DNA from: Acidobacteriota bacterium
GTDB lineage: Bacteria > Acidobacteriota > Blastocatellia > Pyrinomonadales > Pyrinomonadaceae
NCBI GenBank assembly: GCA_003222935.1
Contig: QHXL01000118.1
Coordinates: 1 to 7,547, forward strand
DNA length: 7,547 nucleotides
Reading direction: 5' to 3'
The notes under the pieces were generated by a model that saw only the letters and a program-made list of their open reading frames with translations, ran no database searches and was not told the origin of the DNA. A program made the translations under genes and the position numbers. Of this stretch, positions 1-5,967 are shown one piece after another. Position 1 is the stretch's first letter; each line of letters begins with the position of its first letter.

Positions 1-128
1 GAAGAGTCTGGAGCTTCGCCCTTCACCTGAACCGCTAGAAGTTGCGAAAATCTCCTAGGGGAGTGCAAATCCAAAGTCGCCAGACCTCAAAGACCCAAGA
101 TCAAAGGCCAAAGTTCAGCCTTTATTTC

Positions 129-157
129 TTGAATTCCTCACCTATTAGCCATTTAAT
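129..157 (+). promoter_or_regulatory. Candidate sigma70-type promoter for the PBP gene
   Basis: TTGAAT at 129-134 is separated by exactly 17 bases from TTTAAT at 152-157, close to the TTGACA/TATAAT consensus (4 of 6 and 5 of 6 matches). It lies in the most AT-rich part of the leader. Transcription from it would start near base 164 and give a leader of about 100 bases. This is a pattern match only; AT-rich spacers yield such matches by chance. Confidence 0.35.
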
Positions 158-226
158 TACCAACACAAGATATTGGGATGCACTGAAGGGTTGAGGGGCA
201 GCAGGCGGCTGATGCCTTTTCAAAAT

Positions 227-258
227 GCAGACACGGGTCTGCCGCAGCGGAGGTCTGC
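227..258 (+). promoter_or_regulatory. Leader hairpin with two alternative pairings around the PBP ribosome-binding site
   Basis: GCAGAC (227-232) can pair with GTCTGC at 237-242, making a 6-bp stem with a 4-base loop. It can instead pair with an identical GTCTGC at 253-258. The purine-rich GGAGGT (249-254), the best ribosome-binding site for the ATG at 268, lies free in the first fold but is enclosed by, and partly paired in, the second. The 13-base gap from GGAGGT to the ATG is longer than usual. The sequence allows a switch; nothing shows that one operates. Confidence 0.25.
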
Positions 259-267
259 TCAGTAACG

Positions 268-2751
268 ATGGCTATCGAAGTTACCTCGGTTCCTGATCCA
301 CGCCGTACTATCTCTTTCCCCCAACTTACTCGATTTTTCAGCACTAAAATCCGCACAGCTACAGGCGGAAAAAATCGCCTGATTCTTCGCACCATATTTG
401 GACTTTTAGCCCTTGCGCTGATTGTCGGTGGCGACTCGCTGTTGCGGTCATACAAGTATTACTCGCGCATAATCGATGCTCGTCTGGCTCATGGATATTT
501 GACGAGTCGGCCCGGACTTTACGCGGCGCCACGCGTGTTGGAGCCAGGTCAAAAGCTGTCCCAGGAAAAACTGGTCAACGTCCTCCGTCGCGCCGGTTAT
601 CTTGAATCAGCAGCGAGTGATGTTTGGAGTGGCAGCTTCAACAACAAGTCAGGTCAGGTAGACATTCGTCCCAGCCGTACCAACAAGAGCCAGCCTAAGT
701 TAGTGACTGTGTCGTTCAGTGGTGATGAGATCGCCATGCTCACGGCTGATAACATCAAGATTGAAACTTTCACACTTGAGCCTGAGGCCTTATCCAACGA
801 TCTATCATCGAAGTCCGGAAAGCGCGAACTTCTAAATTACTCCGACCTGCCTCCCGTCTTAATCCACGCAATTCTTTCGATTGAGGATCGTCGGTTCTTC
901 GAGCACTCGGGTGTGGACATTAGCGGCTTAAGCCGAGCATTTTTACGCAATGCCGGCGAGGAGCGTCTCGGGCAGGGTGGTTCGACGATCACCCAGCAAC
1001 TTGTAAAGAACACCTATCTAACTCCGGAAAAAACATTTCGTCGCAAATACGCTGAGGCAATGCTTGCTATTTCTTTGGAGAGGCGTCTGTCGAAAGAAGA
1101 TATCTTCGCACTCTACTGTAATGAAGTTTACCTGGGCCAACGTGGTGGAGTTTCGGTGCGAGGCGTGAAGGAAGCGGCGGATGTTTTCTTTGGAAGGGAA
1201 CTGAAAGACCTGACTCTCGCTCAGGCGGCGACGATCGCGGGAATGATCCAGGGCCCCGCTCGCTACTCTCCCCTGCGTCACGCTGACGCTGCACAAACGC
1301 GACGTAATATTGTGCTTGCCGCGATGCAGCGCGATGGTTGGATAACCACGGAAGAGAACAATACCGCGACGGCTGAGTCCATAGTTGTTGCCGATAACAA
1401 GACTCTTGATAACGGATTGGCGCCGTACTTTGTAGATTACGTAAATCGGGTCGCCGAAGCTGAGTTTGATACTTCCGGAGTTAGTCAGCGGATCTATACA
1501 ACGATCGATCTTGAACTTCAGCAGGCGGCTGAACGAGCATTAAAGAACCAGCTGGATCATCTCGACCCTGCTTACAAGAATCAAAAGCCTCAAGCAGCCC
1601 TGGTTGCGATCGATCCGCATTCAGGCAATGTGCTCGCGATGGTGGGTGGCAGAAACTACGCCGAGTCGCAGTTGAATCGAGCCACTGATGCACGCCGTCA
1701 ACCTGGTTCGACTTTCAAACCTTTCGTCTACGCAGCGGCGATCGAAGATGGCATGTCACCGGTACAGACGTTTATGGATGCGCCCCGCGAGTTTACCTAC
1801 GACCGCAACAAGATTTATAAGCCGGCAAACTACGGTGGTGGTTACACGATGAATGAAGTGACGATGAGAACGGCTCTTGTGAAGTCGCTCAATGTCGTCA
1901 CGGTGGACATCGCACTACAAACTGGTTTGGCGCGCATCGCAAATCTCGCGACCCGATTTGGTTTGCCTAAGCCTGAGCGTTATCCCGCGTTGGCACTGGG
2001 AACAGAAGAAGTCACTCCGCTGCAACTGGCAGGGGCTTACGCGGCATTCGTGAACGAGGGCCGACGGGTTGACTCGAAGGTGATCACAAGCGTCGGTGAA
2101 CCACCGGCAGCGCATGTTCTAAAAAATGAATCTGAGGTTGTGAGTCCAACAACAGCTTACGTAATTACCAACATGCTGTCGGCCGTCATTGATCGCGGCA
2201 CCGCAAAAAAGGCTCGCGGAGCAGTCAAGGGTGTGGCTATCGCCGGTAAGACAGGTACGTCACGTGATGGATGGTTTGTTGGTTACTCTCCAAATCTGGT
2301 GTGCGCGGTGTGGATTGGTTTCGACGATAACAAGCAACTGGGCCTTACTGGCTCTGAAGCAGCATTGCCTGCGTGGGTTGAGTTTATGAATGCGGCTGTT
2401 GCGGTCCGTCCCGATCTGGGTGGCTCAAACTTCGAGTGTCCTGAAGGGATCAAGTTTGTCGAAGTCGATTCGGCAAGCGGGTTGTTGTCGACGTTGACCT
2501 GTCCGTTGCGCGAGTTGATAGCAGTAACTGAACGTACGACGCCTCACATGGAATGTTACCTACACGGAAATCTGCCAGTACAGTCGAGTCCGTTTGCTGA
2601 AGAAGTCGAAACTTCAGAAACGACAGTGGCGGTGAACCGGAAACGCGGCAATGATGATCGAGTTGTTTTCAAGGAGTTGAAAACCTATCGTACAACTCGC
2701 GTCGATGTTGACTCACAAGGCCGTCGCGCTCTGGTCAACGACTTACGCTAG
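268..2751 (+). CDS. Bifunctional class A penicillin-binding protein, PBP1B-like (glycosyltransferase plus transpeptidase)
   Basis: This 827-residue inner-membrane enzyme polymerises lipid II into glycan strands and cross-links the stem peptides in the periplasm. A cytoplasmic tail (about 1-37) is followed by one membrane helix (about 38-57). Residues about 82-170 resemble the UB2H domain of PBP1B, the site where E. coli PBP1B binds its activator LpoB. The GT51 domain shows EDRRFF with catalytic Glu206, GGSTITQQLVKN (237-248) and the second Glu286 in YCNEVYLGQ. The transpeptidase domain has STFK (nucleophile Ser481, Lys484), SLN (540-542) and KTGTS (661-665), so both activities look intact. 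The tail beyond about 720 has three cysteines (724, 745, 763). The ATG at 268 is the first possible start, since the frame is open only from base 187 with no earlier start codon. The UB2H region favours PBP1B (mrcB-like) over PBP1A. Confidence 0.95.
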   Translation: MAIEVTSVPDPRRTISFPQLTRFFSTKIRTATGGKNRLILRTIFGLLALALIVGGDSLLRSYKYYSRIIDARLAHGYLTSRPGLYAAPRVLEPGQKLSQEKLVNVLRRAGYLESAASDVWSGSFNNKSGQVDIRPSRTNKSQPKLVTVSFSGDEIAMLTADNIKIETFTLEPEALSNDLSSKSGKRELLNYSDLPPVLIHAILSIEDRRFFEHSGVDISGLSRAFLRNAGEERLGQGGSTITQQLVKNTYLTPEKTFRRKYAEAMLAISLERRLSKEDIFALYCNEVYLGQRGGVSVRGVKEAADVFFGRELKDLTLAQAATIAGMIQGPARYSPLRHADAAQTRRNIVLAAMQRDGWITTEENNTATAESIVVADNKTLDNGLAPYFVDYVNRVAEAEFDTSGVSQRIYTTIDLELQQAAERALKNQLDHLDPAYKNQKPQAALVAIDPHSGNVLAMVGGRNYAESQLNRATDARRQPGSTFKPFVYAAAIEDGMSPVQTFMDAPREFTYDRNKIYKPANYGGGYTMNEVTMRTALVKSLNVVTVDIALQTGLARIANLATRFGLPKPERYPALALGTEEVTPLQLAGAYAAFVNEGRRVDSKVITSVGEPPAAHVLKNESEVVSPTTAYVITNMLSAVIDRGTAKKARGAVKGVAIAGKTGTSRDGWFVGYSPNLVCAVWIGFDDNKQLGLTGSEAALPAWVEFMNAAVAVRPDLGGSNFECPEGIKFVEVDSASGLLSTLTCPLRELIAVTERTTPHMECYLHGNLPVQSSPFAEEVETSETTVAVNRKRGNDDRVVFKELKTYRTTRVDVDSQGRRALVNDLR

Positions 2752-2773
2752 AGTCACGACCGGGCAAGGGAAA

Positions 2774-2885
2774 AGTTTAGCCGCAGATTTACGCAGACAA
2801 ATGCAGATCAGAAATAAGAGAGGTGCGATGTCTCTTTCTCATAATTTCTGATCTGCATTTTTATGCGCAAATCTGCGGCTAAACT
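2774..2885. repeat. Palindromic repeat, family A copy 1 (PBP/rlmN junction)
   Basis: Arms 2774-2815 and 2844-2885 are inverted copies matching at 39 of 42 bases. The 28-base spacer contains a further stem, AAGAGA (2816-2821) with TCTCTT (2831-2836). Each arm contains three sub-repeats of about 10 bases with a common GCAGA core. The element begins 22 bases after the PBP stop codon and ends 34 bases before the rlmN start. Its outer motif CCGCAGATT recurs in the palindrome at 5864-5961. A transcript would fold into a very stable hairpin, but no T-run follows, so attenuation or mRNA 3'-end protection is as likely as termination. Confidence 0.9.
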
Positions 2886-2919
2886 GCTCCGTTAGAACTC
2901 GATCAAAGCAGGTGCTAAG

Positions 2920-4011
2920 ATGAGTTCTGTAATGACGGAATCGACTGAGTTATTAGGTTTATCAAAAGAAGAAGTCGTTGAGTTTGTCGAAACGATCGGC
3001 GAACCGGGGTATCGCGGAAGGCAGATCTTCGGAGGCCTCCAGCATCGTCGTCTTCTTAGTTTCGACGAAATGACAGATCTTCCTAAAGATCTGCGGAATC
3101 GTCTTGCTGAGGTGGCGAAGGCTTCGTCACTCAAGATCGAGTCGCGGTATGTCTCATCAGATGGCACTCGCCGGTACTTGATGAAGACGCATGACAATCT
3201 CCCGGTTGAAACAGTTTTCATTCCTGAAGAACGTCGCGACACGATCTGTTTTTCGTCGCAATCGGGTTGTCCATTGCAGTGCACTTTCTGTTTGACTGCC
3301 AAACTCGGCTTACTGCGATCGCTGACGCCCGCGGAGATTGTCGAACAAATCATCGTCGCCCTGAACGACGCTTACGGTGTCGGCGTTAAGCCGCCTCGCG
3401 GTACAAATCTTGTCGCCATGGGCGCCGGCGAACCATTCTTAAATCTTGATTCGTTGCTGAAAGCACTACGCGTCATGGCTGATGCCGATGGCTTGTACAT
3501 CGTTCCAAATCGCGTAACGGTCTCGACCGCCGGGGTTGTTCCGAAAATTCTGGAACTCGCGGAAATTCCTGACAGACCACATCTCGCCATCTCACTTGCG
3601 GCTCCCACAGATGAACTTCGCGATGAGTTGATGCCCATCAACAAGAAGTGGCCGCTGGAAGAGTTATTGAATGCCTGTCGTGAGTTTGAGAAGACCTTGA
3701 AATCCGGCGAACGATTTACTTTTGAATATGTGATGCTGGCCGGGATTAACGATTCCGAAGAACAGGCGCGTCAACTAGCCAACCTATTAAATCGTCATGG
3801 GCTGACGGCCAAGGTGAATTTGATCCCGCACAATCCCGCGGATCCCTTGCCTTACCAGCCGTCGTCGGCGGAAACAGTCGAGCGGTTCAAAGCGATTTTG
3901 GAATCAAAAGGAATCCATACCTACGTTCGCCGTCCCCGTGGACGTGACATTTTCGCCGCGTGCGGGCAACTCGCCGCGCGACATACTGCACCTACCGAAG
4001 CAACTTTGTAG
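2920..4011 (+). CDS. rlmN: Dual-specificity RNA methyltransferase RlmN (radical SAM)
   Basis: RlmN is a cytoplasmic radical-SAM enzyme that methylates C2 of A2503 in 23S rRNA and of A37 in some tRNAs. The 363-residue protein shows the CX3CX2C iron-sulfur cluster motif (Cys117, Cys121, Cys124). It also has both cysteines of the ping-pong mechanism: Cys348 in FAACGQL, equivalent to E. coli Cys355, and Cys110 in TICFSSQ, equivalent to Cys118. MGAGEPFLN (167-175) matches the SAM-binding GEP motif; E. coli has MGMGEP. ISLAAPTDELRDELMPINKKW matches the family core closely. The ATG at 2920 follows AGGTG at about 6 bases; a second ATG at 2932 is possible. The stop codon TAG (4009-4011) lies inside a family B repeat. 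The PBP gene upstream has the same orientation, so co-transcription through the family A palindrome is possible. Confidence 0.96.
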   Translation: MSSVMTESTELLGLSKEEVVEFVETIGEPGYRGRQIFGGLQHRRLLSFDEMTDLPKDLRNRLAEVAKASSLKIESRYVSSDGTRRYLMKTHDNLPVETVFIPEERRDTICFSSQSGCPLQCTFCLTAKLGLLRSLTPAEIVEQIIVALNDAYGVGVKPPRGTNLVAMGAGEPFLNLDSLLKALRVMADADGLYIVPNRVTVSTAGVVPKILELAEIPDRPHLAISLAAPTDELRDELMPINKKWPLEELLNACREFEKTLKSGERFTFEYVMLAGINDSEEQARQLANLLNRHGLTAKVNLIPHNPADPLPYQPSSAETVERFKAILESKGIHTYVRRPRGRDIFAACGQLAARHTAPTEATL

Positions 4012-4035
4012 GGGTGGCACTCTGTGGCCACCCCT
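4006..4035. repeat. Palindromic repeat, family B copy 1 (overlaps the rlmN stop codon)
   Basis: TTGTAGGGGTG (4006-4016) opens a hairpin whose arms AGGGGTGGC (4010-4018) and GCCACCCCT (4027-4035) pair perfectly across an 8-base loop. It matches the unit at 4557-4586 in start, layout and length. The rlmN stop codon TAG (4009-4011) is part of the motif. No T-run follows, so this copy is a poor intrinsic terminator and the DsbD-like gene 26 bases further on may be read through from rlmN. Confidence 0.85.
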
Positions 4036-4061
4036 GTGTGGAAAGTGAGAACCAGAACTAA

Positions 4062-4556
4062 ATGACCATCAGAGCCCTTTTTCTTTTCATCGTTACGTTT
4101 GCGGTACTGACACCAGCAAACACTTATTCGACACCGTCACCGCAGTCTGCCCAGGACGTGAAGGTCTATGGCTCGATCGCGCCCGATAAAGTAAGGAAAG
4201 GCACTGTCGCAAGAGCCACCGTCACGATGGAGATCCCGCAGGGCTTGCATGTGCAATCAAGTAAACCGCTCGATAAGTTTTTGGTAGCTACAAAGCTGGA
4301 CGTCGAAACGCCAGGCGGCATGAAATCTGGCCCAGTCTCTTACCCGCGAGCCGTAATGCGTAATCTGAAATTTTCGAAAGCCAGCGTTTCAGTTTACGAG
4401 GGGAAAGCAGTTATCCGGTTTAATGTAACGGTGCCCGCGAACTATTCAGGGGGTTCGGGTGAGATCAAGGCCAAGTTGAGATTCCAGGCATGCAACGACG
4501 ACGCCTGCTTCCCTCCAATGACTCGAGAGGCGAAGATGTGGCTGAATGTTGAGTGA
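4062..4556 (+). CDS. Secreted DsbD-alpha-like protein (N-terminal domain of thiol:disulfide interchange protein, free-standing)
   Basis: This 164-residue protein begins with a signal peptide: Arg4, then a hydrophobic stretch of about residues 5-18, with likely cleavage between about 20 and 30. The rest resembles the immunoglobulin-like DsbD-alpha domain, which in E. coli DsbD passes electrons to periplasmic partners through a cysteine pair. The diagnostic match is FQACNDDACFPP, with Cys144 and Cys149 as the likely redox pair; the spacing is CX4C against CX5C in E. coli DsbD. The membrane (beta) and thioredoxin (gamma) domains of full DsbD are absent and not encoded nearby, so an electron donor must come from elsewhere or the role has changed. 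The start at 4062 has only a weak ribosome-binding site (GTGAG, about 12 bases upstream). The stop TGA touches the next family B repeat. Confidence 0.8.
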   Translation: MTIRALFLFIVTFAVLTPANTYSTPSPQSAQDVKVYGSIAPDKVRKGTVARATVTMEIPQGLHVQSSKPLDKFLVATKLDVETPGGMKSGPVSYPRAVMRNLKFSKASVSVYEGKAVIRFNVTVPANYSGGSGEIKAKLRFQACNDDACFPPMTREAKMWLNVE

Positions 4557-4560
4557 TTGT

Positions 4561-4591
4561 AGGGGTGTCCCTCCGTGGGCACCCCTTCTTT
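4561..4591 (+). terminator. Probable intrinsic terminator for the DsbD-like gene
   Basis: AGGGGTG (4561-4567) pairs with CACCCCT (4580-4586), extended by a U-G wobble and two C-G pairs to a 10-bp stem with a 6-base loop. TCTTT follows at 4587-4591. This GC-rich stem plus short T-rich tract fits a Rho-independent terminator, although the T-tract is short. The longer 27-bp pairing with the opposite arm would compete with it. Confidence 0.55.
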
Positions 4592-4610
4592 GAATTCTCA
4601 AACCTAAATG

Positions 4611-4641
4611 CAAAAAGGGATGCCCACGGAGGGACACCCCT
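4611..4641 (-). terminator. Probable intrinsic terminator for pgeF
   Basis: On the minus strand AGGGGTG (4641-4635) pairs with CATCCCT (4622-4616), with one G-U wobble, around the same inner stem. It is followed by a run of five T (4616-4612). This is the mirror image of the plus-strand terminator, so the repeat pair could stop transcription from both sides. The hairpin starts at the pgeF stop codon itself. Confidence 0.55.
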
Positions 4642-5506
4642 ACAATCTACCAATCACGGCCATCAGTCTTCCCACGTTTCCGTTCACACTCTTCTCGCGG
4701 CGATACGAAAAGAACAGATCGGTCCTGCACATTGTGCAAATCGGAGCCGTGTGAATTCTGTCGGGTCGGACACCTGCGGCGATTAACTGGTCCTGGTTTG
4801 ACTTAAGAAGGTCAATTAACGCATGCCCTTCGCGTGTTGGCGCGAAGAGTTTTTCTGCGTTAGGAAACTTTTGCGTGAACGCATCAATAACGTCATTGCC
4901 GACTTCATAACAGCATGGTCCGGCCGACGCGCCAATCGCCACGCGTAGATTTTCAGGTTGAACGTTGTATTCATTAACCAGGCGTCTGACCGCGACCACT
5001 CCAATCTCAGCGAGAGTGCCGCGCCACCCGGCGTGCACGGCCGCGAACGCTCCCGTCTTCGGATCACCAATTAACAACGGGACACAATCAGCCGTTTTGA
5101 CTCCCGCGAGCACTCCATCCGCCGCACTCAAGATTGCATCGCAGTAGATTGTGTCGCCGAGTTCATTCTCAGCTGGCTTCGCATCTTCAATCTTTTCGAC
5201 AACCCGAATGTCTGCTCCGTGGACCTGCCAACAACCGGCCAAAGACCAGGTGCCAGGAAAAAGCTTGAGAAAGCGTCGCCGATTCTCCAGAATGTTCTCC
5301 GCTTTGTCGTCATTGAACCCGGCGAGACTCAGCGAGTCGCGCGGCATGTCGCTAACGCCGCCCAAACGCGTGGAGAAGCCGTTAACAAATCCATCGTCTT
5401 CGAGTGGGCCACAGACAAGAGCGCGAACACCGTCAGCGTCGCGCCAATAAAAGCCTGCTTGAGTTAAGTCTTGATCAGTCGTGATTATTTCCATCGGAAT
5501 AGACAT
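4640..5506 (-). CDS. pgeF: Peptidoglycan editing factor PgeF / laccase-domain (YfiH family) protein
   Basis: This 288-residue cytoplasmic protein belongs to the YfiH/LACC1 family, often labelled polyphenol oxidase. Members act on purine nucleosides, and E. coli PgeF removes misincorporated L-serine from peptidoglycan precursors. The metal-site residues are present: His96 in CWQVHG, Cys141 in VKTADCVPLL and His158 in AVHAGWRGT. GPCCYEVG (197-203) and the C-terminal CTMCRTDLFFSYRRE (257-271) are also family hallmarks, and the length is close to usual. The first ATG is at 5506 and a second in-frame ATG lies at 5494; either choice overlaps the divergent acpS start, and there is no later good start codon before conserved sequence. 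No clear ribosome-binding site is visible for either. The TAG stop (4642-4640) comes from a family B repeat. Its wall-quality role fits the PBP gene in the same window, though they are not co-transcribed. Confidence 0.95.
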   Translation of the reverse strand: MSIPMEIITTDQDLTQAGFYWRDADGVRALVCGPLEDDGFVNGFSTRLGGVSDMPRDSLSLAGFNDDKAENILENRRRFLKLFPGTWSLAGCWQVHGADIRVVEKIEDAKPAENELGDTIYCDAILSAADGVLAGVKTADCVPLLIGDPKTGAFAAVHAGWRGTLAEIGVVAVRRLVNEYNVQPENLRVAIGASAGPCCYEVGNDVIDAFTQKFPNAEKLFAPTREGHALIDLLKSNQDQLIAAGVRPDRIHTAPICTMCRTDLFFSYRREKSVNGNVGRLMAVIGRL

Positions 5507-5858
5507 TATCGAAGTTGCGCGAATTCGCGAAGTGCTCCTGCGTACCCCGCGATTTGCTGAAAGAGTTTTTACTACTGCCGAACGTGCCTACTGCGACAGT
5601 CGTGGCGTAGTGTCAGCGCAGCATTATGCCGCGCGCTTCGCTGCAAAAGAAGCGGCGCTAAAAGCATTACAAACGGGGTGGCGTGGTGGAATTAGCTGGC
5701 AGGATGTGGAGATTTTTTCGCGCGAGAGTGGCGCACCTTACCTGACCTTTAGCGGACAAGTCCTGAGTGTGTTTGAAACGTTTGGCGCAACGGCAACGCA
5801 TCTCTCAATGTCACACACCAGCGAACACGCGATCGCGCAGGTGGTGCTCGAGCGCTAA
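5481..5858 (+). CDS. acpS: Holo-[acyl-carrier-protein] synthase AcpS
   Basis: AcpS transfers 4'-phosphopantetheine from coenzyme A to a serine of apo-ACP, activating it for fatty acid synthesis in the cytoplasm. The 125-residue length is typical. The N-terminal GIDIIEVARI carries Asp8, the magnesium ligand. RFAAKEAALKAL (52-63) carries the conserved Lys56 and Glu57, and LSMSHTSEHAIAQVVLE (108-124) is the standard C-terminal block. The start is GTG at 5481, because any later start would lose the Asp8 motif. No strong ribosome-binding site precedes it. Its 5' end overlaps the divergent pgeF gene by 26 bp (14 bp if pgeF starts at 5494), so its promoter must lie within pgeF. The stop at 5856-5858 is followed after 5 bases by a family A palindrome. 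Confidence 0.95.
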   Translation: MIISIGIDIIEVARIREVLLRTPRFAERVFTTAERAYCDSRGVVSAQHYAARFAAKEAALKALQTGWRGGISWQDVEIFSRESGAPYLTFSGQVLSVFETFGATATHLSMSHTSEHAIAQVVLER

Positions 5859-5863
5859 GAGTT

Positions 5864-5961
5864 ATCCGCAGATTACACAGATTACGCCGATTCAAAAAAA
5901 CCGTCTGAGATCCTTAACTAACTGGTTTTCTGAATCGGCGTAATCTGTGTAATCTGCGGAT
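5864..5961. repeat. Palindromic repeat, family A copy 2 (acpS/GWxTD junction)
   Basis: Arms 5864-5894 and 5931-5961 are perfect 31-bp inverted copies. Pairing continues inward through A-rich 5896-5902 and GGTTTT (5924-5929), with one mismatch and one bulged base, leaving a loop of about 21 bases. Each arm holds three sub-repeats of 9 bases (CGCAGATTA, CACAGATTA, CGCCGATTC). It fills nearly the whole 109-base gap between two convergent genes. On the plus strand TGTTTTG follows the right arm, so it may end acpS transcription; on the minus strand no T-run follows. The outer motif is shared with the repeat at 2774-2885. Confidence 0.93.
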
Positions 5962-5967
5962 GTTTTG

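Larger units (their letters stand above)
1..267. other. Non-coding leader upstream of the PBP gene
   Basis: I find no convincing gene here. The first 58 bases could hold the last 18 codons of an upstream plus-strand gene (open from base 2, TAG at 56-58), but this is too short to judge. Bases 71-113 carry CAAAG at 72, 88, 102 and 109 and CAAG at 96, a loose 6-8 base spacing that looks non-coding. AAAGGC (103-108) and GCCTTT (118-123) form a 6-bp stem with a 9-base loop, followed by the T-rich ATTTCTT, so a weak terminator for an upstream gene is possible. The rest holds the candidate promoter and leader hairpin listed separately. Confidence 0.5.
4555..4647. repeat. Inverted pair of family B repeats between convergent genes
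   Basis: Arms 4555-4581 and 4621-4647 are perfect 27-bp inverted copies, and similarity continues inward with a few mismatches for about 10 bases. Each arm is one family B unit starting TTGTAGGGGTG, read outside-in on opposite strands (4557 on +, 4645 on -). Each unit is itself a small hairpin, so the structure is nested. It fills the whole gap between the DsbD-like gene and pgeF, and both stop codons (TGA 4554-4556 on +, TAG 4642-4640 on -) overlap it. Confidence 0.93.

Noticed and set aside
2..58. Possible C-terminal tail of an upstream plus-strand gene (18 codons then TAG)
   Set aside because: It is too short to recognise; the other two plus frames also end within 40 bases, so this is close to chance.
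153..455. 100-codon minus-strand open frame across the PBP start
   Set aside because: It covers the leader and the signal-anchor coding region in antisense, with no domain and no ribosome-binding site.
2892..3353. 153-codon minus-strand open frame antisense to rlmN
   Set aside because: It covers conserved rlmN sequence including the cysteine motif; its protein is Ser/Arg-rich and unlike any family.
4553..4786. 77-codon plus-strand open frame running through the family B repeat pair into pgeF
   Set aside because: Its first part is repeat sequence and the rest is antisense to the conserved pgeF C-terminus.
5151..5467. Plus-strand open frames of 82-99 codons antisense to pgeF
   Set aside because: They lie entirely across well-conserved pgeF sequence and have no recognisable domain.
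2774..5961. A CRISPR array or insertion-sequence ends formed by the repeats
   Set aside because: The repeats are palindromes dispersed between genes, not regularly spaced direct repeats. No transposase lies between or beside them and no target-site duplication is evident.
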